Made by a program: the position numbers and the translations under genes | Source: a virus | IMG/VR virus record: IMGVR_UViG_3300046011_009979 | Span: 1-23,833 of that record | Length of the DNA: 23,833 nucleotides | Reading direction: 5' to 3' (one strand) | The notes under the pieces: model-generated | The model's database searches: none | What the model saw: only the letters and a program-made list of their open reading frames with translations | What the model was told of the DNA's origin: nothing | In this document: in pieces, positions 1 to 5,663 of the stretch | How positions within the stretch are numbered: the first letter of the stretch is position 1 | Layout of the letters: the number at the start of each line of letters is the position of its first letter

Positions 1-455
1 TAGGCGTTGATGACGAGCAACATGGATTTTTGCCGGGTACACTAAATCAAAAGATGGAGCCATGGACTAGACCCATCTTTGATATCATAGAGGAGTATTA
101 TAGACCACAAGAGGTATCGCGTCTGCTAGAAGAAAAATATATTGAGATTGCTCCACTAGCATACATGCGAGGGCGGACATTTAAAAATTCGTGGATTATT
201 GCAGACGAAATGCAAAACGCGACACCAAGTCAGATGAAGATGCTGCTAACTCGACTAGGCGAAAACTCCAAGATGGTCGTAACAGGTGATACGCAGCAGG
301 CCGACCGTAGGGCCAAGGACAACGGATTATTGGACTTTCAAAGACTAATTAAAAACTTTGACAGCCAATACATTGCTGGCGTGGAATTTGCAGTCAAGGA
401 TGTTCGTAGGCATCCTGCTGTAGCTGAAGTTCTTAAACTTTACGGGGAGGATTAA
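1..455 (+). CDS. phoH: PhoH-like ATPase, 3' part (5' end outside window)
   Basis: C-terminal part of a PhoH-family P-loop ATPase; the open frame runs back to base 3 without a start, so the N-terminus and Walker A motif lie outside the window. Visible are the family blocks GFLPGTLNQKMEPWTRP, then APLAYMRGRT, the Walker B-like region IIADEMQNATPSQMKMLLTRLG, and VVTGDTQQAD followed by KDVRRHPAV near the end. PhoH proteins are RNA/ATP-binding proteins of unclear role that are very common in marine T4-like phages. The gene is the only plus-strand gene at this end, and its stop overlaps the stop of the leftward HAD gene by four bases. A start call at the TTG at 30 would be an artefact of the window edge. 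Family assignment is secure, role in phage is not. Confidence 0.93.
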   Translation, partial: GVDDEQHGFLPGTLNQKMEPWTRPIFDIIEEYYRPQEVSRLLEEKYIEIAPLAYMRGRTFKNSWIIADEMQNATPSQMKMLLTRLGENSKMVVTGDTQQADRRAKDNGLLDFQRLIKNFDSQYIAGVEFAVKDVRRHPAVAEVLKLYGED

Positions 456-934
456 TACAGCTTAAAAAGTTCATATAGTGTAGAATCAAAACCAACATGA
501 TGAATGGCGATGCCACCTGCTGCACGCCATTCATCTATATTGCTTGATCTATCATCTATTAGAATGTCTCCCGGAAAACAGTGTTGCCACTTGTCTTTGC
601 TGTAAGGACCAAACATCACAGGTATACCCGGAAAATAGGTTTGTGCCCATATGACTTTGTCATAAAAGGCCCATGTAATGTCGTTGGCCTTAGGGACCGC
701 GGTCAAAAAACGCAAATCAAATTCTTTAGTTAAAGTTAAATCTTTACACTCATCAACCAATTGATCTGCGTAGATAGTTTTCTTTAAATCTCGATAAATT
801 CTTTTATTTTCAGCTAAAATTTGCCATTGATCATCGGGATAAATGCCGGCACTAGGAGGCAATCCCAAAGTTCGATGGGCATACTCGTCGAAGTCTGCCA
901 CAACTCCGTCCATATCTAAATACAAAGTTGTCAT
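452..934 (-). CDS. HAD-superfamily 5'(3')-deoxyribonucleotidase-like phosphatase
   Basis: 160-residue HAD hydrolase of the deoxyribonucleotidase (NT5C-like) type. Motif I is DMDGVVADF with nucleophile Asp7 and acid/base Asp9; motif II is probably Thr78 in LTAVPK; Lys113 or Lys115 fits motif III; motif IV is Asp127-Asp128 in ILIDDRSSNIDEW. All catalytic positions are therefore present. The family dephosphorylates (deoxy)nucleoside monophosphates, so a role in adjusting host nucleotide pools during phage DNA synthesis is a reasonable inference. It is the last gene of the leftward operon; its ATG overlaps the stop of the coiled-coil gene (ATGA), and its own stop overlaps the convergent phoH stop. 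Substrate cannot be read from sequence. Confidence 0.85.
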   Translation of the reverse strand: MTTLYLDMDGVVADFDEYAHRTLGLPPSAGIYPDDQWQILAENKRIYRDLKKTIYADQLVDECKDLTLTKEFDLRFLTAVPKANDITWAFYDKVIWAQTYFPGIPVMFGPYSKDKWQHCFPGDILIDDRSSNIDEWRAAGGIAIHHVGFDSTLYELFKLY

Positions 935-1170
935 TGTTTTCTTAGTTTATTGTGTAATGCGTCAAGATAATTTGTTTGATTAAACAGTTTGTTTTCTAAT
1001 CTTCTTACAGTATCTTTCAGATAATGCACTTCTCTGTTCATTCTATCAATTATCTCGTCTTGTTGTTTGAGCTTGACATCGTGTCTCATGAGATTGGGTC
1101 GCGGAGGAGCATTAGGATCAATTTCCCGCTTTCTTTTTTGACGCATGGCTTTAAGCATTTTGGGGTTCAT
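931..1170 (-). CDS. small basic coiled-coil protein, unknown
   Basis: 79-residue protein. The first 30 residues are strongly basic (KAMRQKRKREIDP), and the rest is a predicted amphipathic coiled coil (DEIIDRMNREVHYLKDTVRRLENKLF). No enzymatic motif is visible. Start and stop both sit in ATGA overlaps with the cupin gene upstream and the HAD gene downstream, which supports it as a real, translationally coupled gene. A nucleic-acid-binding or oligomerising role would fit the composition, but that is only inference. Confidence 0.75.
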   Translation of the reverse strand: MNPKMLKAMRQKRKREIDPNAPPRPNLMRHDVKLKQQDEIIDRMNREVHYLKDTVRRLENKLFNQTNYLDALHNKLRKQ

Positions 1171-1490
1171 ACGTAATATTTATCGTCAGGAATGCTGGGA
1201 AATTTAACTGCAACAACTTCAGTATCCTCTAAATATTCTGCATAGTATGATTCACCTGGTTCAGAAACATAAATGTCTCCTGGACCAAATTCTATGCCAT
1301 TGATAATCATACGACCTCGAGTAATCAATTGAACTTCGGTAATTATTTTATGTACATGCGGACGATCTTTTGCGCCAGCTGGATTGGATTGCCAACAGCA
1401 TTCAAAGTCTTGAGTACGTACTACAGCGTTAGGGAAGTTGCCAATAAACCAACCTCTAGCACCGCTTTCACTAAGCTTGAACTTCTTCAT
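1167..1490 (-). CDS. cupin-domain protein
   Basis: 107-residue single-domain cupin. Motif 1 is seen as HVHKIITEV followed by LITRG (His-x-His, then Glu, then Gly), and motif 2 as GPGDIYVSEPGESYYAEY; the usual metal-binding His of motif 2 is replaced by Tyr. Two His and one Glu of motif 1 could still bind a metal. Cupins cover many functions, so none is assigned; small stand-alone cupins in phages are often annotated as sugar-isomerase-like or dioxygenase-like without proof. The N-terminus overlaps the previous gene by 20 bases in another frame, and the stop overlaps the next start (ATGA). Confidence 0.82.
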   Translation of the reverse strand: MKKFKLSESGARGWFIGNFPNAVVRTQDFECCWQSNPAGAKDRPHVHKIITEVQLITRGRMIINGIEFGPGDIYVSEPGESYYAEYLEDTEVVAVKFPSIPDDKYYV

Positions 1491-1845
1491 TCTTTTCAGC
1501 GTCTACTTCTGCCTGTAGTTCGTCTAACATTGAACTAAAATATTCTGCGTCAAGTTGGACCATGATGTCTGTGATGTATTTGTGATAACCCTTGAAAAAA
1601 TACTTGAACAATTCGTTAAAGTCTTTGTTGTGATTGAAATTGTTCACCTGGACAACCTTGTCGCTCAAGTTCATAATTATTTTAGCACTAGTAATATCTT
1701 TTGGTCTCAGTTTTGTACTAATGTGTACCTGTTCATCATAACGCACATTTGCAGGATCTTTCATGTATCCTTTGATATGTGTTTTTGCAGGATTTTTTGG
1801 TTTAGCAGTATAATTTGCTACTAGATAAATTGATTGTTTTTTCAT
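1471..1845 (-). CDS. conserved T4-like phage protein, unknown
   Basis: 124-residue protein directly downstream of the gp44-like gene, coupled to it by an ATGA overlap. The N-terminal half is beta-rich with a distinctive block (YTAKPKNPAKTHIKGYM), the C-terminal half is helical, and the tail is acidic (AEVDAEKNEE). In T4 the small clamp-loader subunit gp62 follows gp44, so position would suggest gp62, but I see no sequence signature that proves it, and the protein is shorter than T4 gp62 (187 aa). Left as a conserved phage protein. Confidence 0.72.
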   Translation of the reverse strand: MKKQSIYLVANYTAKPKNPAKTHIKGYMKDPANVRYDEQVHISTKLRPKDITSAKIIMNLSDKVVQVNNFNHNKDFNELFKYFFKGYHKYITDIMVQLDAEYFSSMLDELQAEVDAEKNEEVQA

Positions 1846-2762
1846 ATTTGACTTAATTCAACAAATGTGGCAGAAAGATTGATTTCATGATCTGCTACTA
1901 AAGAATGAGTTGCTGCACCTTTACGTATAATCTTGATTGCTTCGTCTTGACCTTCGGGCGTGGATGCCCAGAGATCTAGATTTTGATACATCCAAGTAAA
2001 TACACTTTCGCATTCATCAGCAGACGTATTTGAACAAAATAATGTTCTAGCTTCGCGAATTTTTCCTTGCTTGAATAAGTTAACTACATCAAGTTTATAA
2101 TCGGTACTGCCAGAATTGCTTGAACTTCGTGATATTGAGAGTGTGCCTGATATACTATTTGTTTGAAGCAATTTTAAACAACTACGTAAGTCTGGATAAG
2201 TTGCTTTAACATAGCTGTCAAGAGTATCTAAGTCAAATTCAATACCTTCGGTGATTAATACTGTTGCTGCTCTACTAGTAAATTCAGTTTGATCTGTTTT
2301 GTCAATGACAATTTGCTGACAACGACTTTTTAAAGGACCAATAATTTTGTGAGCAAGATTGGCAGTGAGAATAAATCTTGCTTGACTCTGATAAGTCTCC
2401 ATTAGTCCACGTAGGATGGCCTGTGCATTATGCGACAGATAGTCTGCTTCATCTAGTAGCACAATTTTTAAATCACCAAATGGCAACGTACTAACAAAGC
2501 CTTCAATTTTGCTTTTTAAAAAGTCAACACCGTTATCTCGACTGGCATTCACTTGTAAAAAGTCATAAGGATCAATGTTTAAACTATTGACTAAAATTTT
2601 AGCCAATGTGGTTTTTCCTGTACCAGCTGGTCCAGTAAACAACAAATGAGGAACACTTTTTTCTTGAACAAAATGTTCTATTTGTTCACGTTGTGCAGGA
2701 TCAGTGAACACGTATCCATCTAGTGTTTGTGGGCGATACTTTTCAGTCCAAAGTTCTTTCAT
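1842..2762 (-). CDS. 44: sliding-clamp loader large subunit (gp44-like AAA+ ATPase)
   Basis: 306-residue AAA+ ATPase of the clamp-loader family, close to the 319 aa of T4 gp44. It opens with LWTEKYRPQTL, the conserved clamp-loader N-terminus. Walker A is GPAGTGKTT at residues 44-52, Walker B is IVLLDEADYL with DEAD at 104-107, sensor 1 is the FILTANL block near 130-136, and the SRC arginine-finger motif is at 146-148. In T4-like phages gp44 forms the gp44/62 complex that opens the gp45 ring and places it on primer-template DNA. It overlaps its neighbours on both sides by ATGA. The region after residue 200 contains a Ser-rich stretch (SISRSSSNSGSTD) before the helical collar domain. Very secure. 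Confidence 0.96.
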   Translation of the reverse strand: MKELWTEKYRPQTLDGYVFTDPAQREQIEHFVQEKSVPHLLFTGPAGTGKTTLAKILVNSLNIDPYDFLQVNASRDNGVDFLKSKIEGFVSTLPFGDLKIVLLDEADYLSHNAQAILRGLMETYQSQARFILTANLAHKIIGPLKSRCQQIVIDKTDQTEFTSRAATVLITEGIEFDLDTLDSYVKATYPDLRSCLKLLQTNSISGTLSISRSSSNSGSTDYKLDVVNLFKQGKIREARTLFCSNTSADECESVFTWMYQNLDLWASTPEGQDEAIKIIRKGAATHSLVADHEINLSATFVELSQI

Positions 2763-3559
2763 AGATTATCTTTGTGTAAACATAATAAATCTTCACTGCG
2801 AATTTCTACATCTGCTTCTTCCATTGTATAAGGATTCAGTGCAACATAGCCTGCATCGTTGATTACTCGAAATAGTTCTTGAGAATCTGCTTGACTATAC
2901 TGAGCGAACCATTCTGTAAACAGCACAGGTTTATATTGTACAAGAATATCACGTATATTGCGAATAATTTCTATATCATGTCCTTCTGTATCTGTTTTGA
3001 TAAAGCCAATGTTAGCTATTTCGTCGTTGGTTAGATATTTTTCTAGCATGGATTCCAAAGTCATGCCTGAAACTTGAATACTGTCGCCACTCATTCCGGC
3101 CATTTTGGCCTGTGTTTCTGCATCCCAATTTTCGCCAATTAGTCCTCCGTTACACATGCCATTATGATGATCCTTGAAAGTTAAATTATCTGCATTCTTG
3201 TCAGTGACAGCTTCCGAGGCAACAACAAAAGTACCACCCAAGTGCCTGTTAATATGACAGTTTAGTTCCAAGTAGGGTCTGATAGTAGGGTTTGGCTCAA
3301 CTGTTAATACTGTGCCACGACTGTATACCATCATAGGAATAGCAGTATCACCCGAATGTCCCCCAATATCTATACAAGTCATACCCGGAGTAATCCATTT
3401 ACTCCAATAATTTTTTACTGCATAGTAATCAAAAATTTCTTTAAAACTAGGAACACGTTCAAATTGATGATCCATTTCTAACCAAATGCAATGGTCTTCA
3501 TGGCCGTAATCAGTCAGCTCAAGTCTATGAGCTCTTCGCAATGGTAATGTTGATATCAT
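2759..3559 (-). CDS. FkbM-family SAM-dependent methyltransferase
   Basis: 266-residue methyltransferase. SAM-binding motif I is CIDIGGHSGDT (62-72), with the acidic end of strand 2 at TVEPN (86-90), and the FkbM signature FIKTDTEGHDIEIIR near 186-200. FkbM enzymes O-methylate sugars or small molecules; in phages they are usually explained as modifiers of glycans, lipopolysaccharide or capsid decorations, but the substrate here is unknown. Its place between a co-chaperonin and a clamp-loader gene, with ATGA overlaps on both sides, means it is made together with early replication and folding functions rather than with tail proteins. Confidence 0.9.
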   Translation of the reverse strand: MISTLPLRRAHRLELTDYGHEDHCIWLEMDHQFERVPSFKEIFDYYAVKNYWSKWITPGMTCIDIGGHSGDTAIPMMVYSRGTVLTVEPNPTIRPYLELNCHINRHLGGTFVVASEAVTDKNADNLTFKDHHNGMCNGGLIGENWDAETQAKMAGMSGDSIQVSGMTLESMLEKYLTNDEIANIGFIKTDTEGHDIEIIRNIRDILVQYKPVLFTEWFAQYSQADSQELFRVINDAGYVALNPYTMEEADVEIRSEDLLCLHKDNL

Positions 3560-3978
3560 TCGTATTGTTCTCTTGTGCGACGTTCTGCGTGAACTGCTGT
3601 TGAAATTGAATCTACGTTATCTGGTTCAGTGTCTGAAACAAAAATAATGGCTTCGGGGTCTGCACGACGGATTACAATTTCTTCACCGTCTTTTAAAATT
3701 TTTACGCCTCGACTCCATCTACCATGTTCTATAAGCACCCATTGGTCTACTGCAACATCTTGTTGTTCTGGACCAACAGCATATACCTTGCCCCAACGTG
3801 GACGTATGCCGTCAGTTTTACCATCATCGCCTAATAACACTATACCGCTAGATAATTGTCTAGCTTCGAAACTCATGTCTGAAACAATAATACTATCATG
3901 CAACGGTTTAATTTCGCCGTTAATTTCCAAGCCAAATTGATATCCTCGTTTTTGATCAAACGGATTGTCTAATTTCAT
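3556..3978 (-). CDS. GroES/gp31-like co-chaperonin
   Basis: 140-residue protein with a Cpn10-like fold: the first core strand is IKPLHDSIIVSDM (residues 23-35), followed by a segment in the mobile-loop position (EARQLSSGIVLLGDD), then RWGKVYAVGPEQQDVAVDQWVLIEHGRW and a closing EIVIRRADPEAIIFV strand. T4 gp31 (111 aa) replaces GroES so that GroEL can fold the major capsid protein; this is the expected role here. The protein carries about 20 extra residues at the N-terminus and a hydrophilic tail of about 25 residues. The start at 3978 has a good AGAGG ribosome-binding site; the stop overlaps the FkbM start (ATGA). Confidence 0.85.
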   Translation of the reverse strand: MKLDNPFDQKRGYQFGLEINGEIKPLHDSIIVSDMSFEARQLSSGIVLLGDDGKTDGIRPRWGKVYAVGPEQQDVAVDQWVLIEHGRWSRGVKILKDGEEIVIRRADPEAIIFVSDTEPDNVDSISTAVHAERRTREQYE

Positions 3979-3990
3979 TATAACCTCTTA

Positions 3991-4395
3991 TTAAATTCTT
4001 GATGGACCAGTTTTTTTAACTTCAGTTTTTTCAACTACTTTTGATTGTGATACAGAATCTGCTAGTTTACCACGTAAACTAGGTTTTGAATCTGTTGCAG
4101 TCGGAGCACTTTCAAAATCTGTATCACTAGTTGGTTCTACCCAATCGTCGGTTAGATCTTTTGACTTTTTGGATTGATGGGGTTGCGGTGGTGTGTCTAC
4201 TGCAACCGGAGTGTTTAGTTTATAATACTCTTTCATAATTTGTTCTTTAGTCTGTTCAATTTTACCACCAGGTCCTAGTTTGTCTCCCCGGGCATTGACT
4301 TTCATGTTTCCTACTGCGATAGTTTGCTCATTGTCTGAAATGAGTGCGTCAAGATTAACTTGCTTACCATTTGCTGTTGTGTATACCTTTTTCAT
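3991..4395 (-). CDS. conserved T4-like phage protein with disordered tail, late box upstream
   Basis: 134-residue protein. The first 65 residues are the conserved part (KKVYTTANGKQVNLDALI, then VGNMKVNARGDKLGPGG and EQIMKEYYKLNTPVA); the remainder is Ser/Thr/Pro/Lys-rich and probably disordered. I recognise the N-terminal block as a recurring protein of marine T4-like phages but know no function. It is the only gene inside the presumed early chain with its own late-type promoter box (GATAAATA at 4413-4420) and a strong AAGGAG site just upstream of the start, so late expression and a virion or assembly role is a fair inference. Confidence 0.78.
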   Translation of the reverse strand: MKKVYTTANGKQVNLDALISDNEQTIAVGNMKVNARGDKLGPGGKIEQTKEQIMKEYYKLNTPVAVDTPPQPHQSKKSKDLTDDWVEPTSDTDFESAPTATDSKPSLRGKLADSVSQSKVVEKTEVKKTGPSRI

Positions 4396-4412
4396 CTAAA
4401 TCTCCTTGTACC

Positions 4413-4420
4413 TATTTATC
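4413..4420 (-). promoter_or_regulatory. T4-type late promoter box
   Basis: Reads GATAAATA on the minus strand, one base from the T4 late consensus TATAAATA. It lies across the stop codon of the DnaE-like gene, 17 bases before the next ATG, with an AAGGAG ribosome-binding site in between. It would give the downstream gene late transcription independent of the mazG promoter. Confidence 0.6.
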
Positions 4421-4934
4421 GTAAAAATTCGGCTATGTCTAAATCATAATATATGCTGTTAATTTTATGAACTCCAATTAAATATAGCACATAACTAGCC
4501 ACACTTGATCCGCGACCTACTCCCCAAACTATATTGTATTTTCTCCATGTATCTACTACATATTTCAGTTGTTTGAGCAGCGGGAATAAATTTCTTTCTT
4601 GATATAAAAGTAACTCTTGGCCTACACGCTGTAATTCCTCTTGAGTGTTGCATTGATCTAATATCCATTGTGCTATGTCTAATGTAGCATAGTCCTCGGG
4701 CATGTTCCATGTTGTTTGGTTTGTATTATGAAACATATCTAAGGAATAGTTGCCTGGTAATGGATGATACTCTTTAACTAAAGGTAAATTGGAAAACGTT
4801 GTTTTAACGGAACTATTGTATTGATCCCAATCTTCTACGAAAAATTGGCCTATATCAATTTCTGGTTGTGTATATAAAATATCACAAAGCTCTTTACTTG
4901 ATACGTAAACTTGACCAAAATTGTCTGATTTCAT
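4416..4934 (-). CDS. DnaE-like (DNA polymerase III alpha) fragment protein without catalytic aspartates
   Basis: 172-residue protein that matches only a middle slice of bacterial DnaE/PolC-type alpha subunits. The clearest block is WGVGRGSSVASYVLYLIGV (137-155), the counterpart of the DnaE block around PGRGS-AGSLVAYALGI at the start of the palm; the preceding YQERNLFPLLKQLKYVV resembles the helix leading into it, and the N-terminus (VYVSSKELCDIL) resembles the segment just after the PHP domain. The protein stops at LDIAEFLR, just before where DnaE carries the catalytic PDxDxDF motif, so polymerase activity is not expected. There is no room downstream for the missing part: the next gene starts 21 bases later. 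It is joined to the upstream gene by ATGA. A role as a decoy, clamp-binding or regulatory protein is conceivable but unproven. Confidence 0.75.
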   Translation of the reverse strand: MKSDNFGQVYVSSKELCDILYTQPEIDIGQFFVEDWDQYNSSVKTTFSNLPLVKEYHPLPGNYSLDMFHNTNQTTWNMPEDYATLDIAQWILDQCNTQEELQRVGQELLLYQERNLFPLLKQLKYVVDTWRKYNIVWGVGRGSSVASYVLYLIGVHKINSIYYDLDIAEFLR

Positions 4935-5167
4935 TGAATATCAATTATACCTTTAAATTTATTATTTTTTTGTTCAATTTCTTCAAGTGTTTTGCGATTA
5001 CGTTTTTCCATTTCAAACTTGTAGTTTTCTAGTATCAACTGCATTTGTGGAATCACACTAGTTGGACCATGTCTATGAGCTTGATTAAACTTCGCCATTA
5101 AATCATTATATTTTTTGTGCAATTCTTCGTTTGAAAGTTCTTCTAAGTTTCCTACTAGTGGATGCAT
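4931..5167 (-). CDS. small conserved helical protein, unknown
   Basis: 78-residue, mostly helical, charged protein beginning MHPLVGNLEELSNEELHKKYNDL, with a second helix rich in Glu, Lys and Arg (FEMEKRNRKTLEEIEQK). No membrane segment or catalytic motif. Its ATG shares a base with the mazG stop (TAATG), with a GAAGGAG ribosome-binding site inside the end of mazG, and its stop overlaps the DnaE-like start (ATGA). Position in the coupled chain supports it as real. Confidence 0.75.
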   Translation of the reverse strand: MHPLVGNLEELSNEELHKKYNDLMAKFNQAHRHGPTSVIPQMQLILENYKFEMEKRNRKTLEEIEQKNNKFKGIIDIQ

Positions 5168-5601
5168 TACAAGTCTCCTTCTCTCCTATTTTCGGAGTGA
5201 TGTACATCAAATTCGCCGCCCGGGTAACGTGCTTTCAATTTATTTACGTTCTCTTCAATGACATCGTTAGGATCTAAATTTAAAGCACGGCAAGCATTGG
5301 CCCAATACCACATGATGTCGCCCAATTCACGCTTCATATGAAAAACATTTTCTTCAGTTAAAGGCTTACCTTGAAAGTATATCTTTTTTGGTATTTCGCA
5401 AAATTCGCCTGTTTCGGCCGCTAGTCCTAGTGCTGCTGTAAGCAATAAAGGAACATTTATATCCGGGCCATGAGCATCTTTATCGTAATCAAAGTTAGCA
5501 TCTAGGGTATCCAACCGATTGATAAATGTGGTAAGATTGTTTGAGGGTTTGGAAGTTACTGCTTCGACAAATTCTTTGTATCTATTCAAATCTACAGTCA
5601 T
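5167..5601 (-). CDS. mazG: MazG-like nucleoside triphosphate pyrophosphohydrolase
   Basis: 144-residue all-alpha NTP pyrophosphohydrolase. The metal-binding signature is complete: ExxE at Glu63/Glu66 in AAETGEF and ExxD at Glu92/Asp95 in RELGDIMWYW, with 25 residues between. The closing helix NVNKLKARYPGGEF is typical of phage MazG proteins. MazG enzymes cleave (d)NTPs to monophosphates; in marine phages the cellular effect (ppGpp control or nucleotide clean-up) is debated. It is the first gene of the leftward chain behind a near-consensus sigma70 promoter. The AGGAG ribosome-binding site, six bases before ATG, lies in one arm of a hairpin, so translation may depend on which transcript carries it. 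Confidence 0.9.
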   Translation of the reverse strand: MTVDLNRYKEFVEAVTSKPSNNLTTFINRLDTLDANFDYDKDAHGPDINVPLLLTAALGLAAETGEFCEIPKKIYFQGKPLTEENVFHMKRELGDIMWYWANACRALNLDPNDVIEENVNKLKARYPGGEFDVHHSENRREGDL

Positions 5602-5648
5602 AAAAAACTCCTAGTTTGCACAATTATAAACTATGCAAAGCTAGGAGT
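5602..5648 (-). terminator. terminator-like hairpin enclosing the mazG promoter and ribosome-binding site
   Basis: On the minus strand an upstream arm (5634-5648, starting ACTCCTAG) pairs with a downstream arm (5607-5620, ending CTAGGAGT): 14 base pairs with one bulged base (5640) and a 13-base loop, followed by a run of T. For transcripts arriving from the tail-fibre genes this has the form of an intrinsic terminator. The downstream arm contains the AGGAG of mazG, so any read-through RNA would also hide the ribosome-binding site. Confidence 0.6.
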
Positions 5649-5651
5649 CAA
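5623..5651 (-). promoter_or_regulatory. sigma70-type promoter for the mazG-to-HAD operon
   Basis: Minus strand: TTGACT at 5646-5651, 17-base spacer, TATAAT at 5623-5628, one base from consensus. Expected start point is about 5616, so the transcript begins after the left arm and loop centre of the surrounding inverted repeat and keeps the mazG ribosome-binding site free. Confidence 0.75.
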
Positions 5652-5663
5652 CTTTTTAGAATA

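Noticed and set aside
1177-1184. GATAAATA on the minus strand before the 79-aa coiled-coil gene
   Set aside because: It is coding (DDKY in the cupin end) and ends seven bases before the ATG with no room for a ribosome-binding site.
1471-1845. Assignment as clamp-loader small subunit gp62
   Set aside because: Position after gp44 fits, but no sequence feature that I can name supports it and the length differs from T4 gp62.
4396-4415. Frameshift explanation for the short DnaE-like protein
   Set aside because: Only 20 bases separate its stop from the next start, and no PDxDxDF-type sequence is found in any minus-strand frame downstream.
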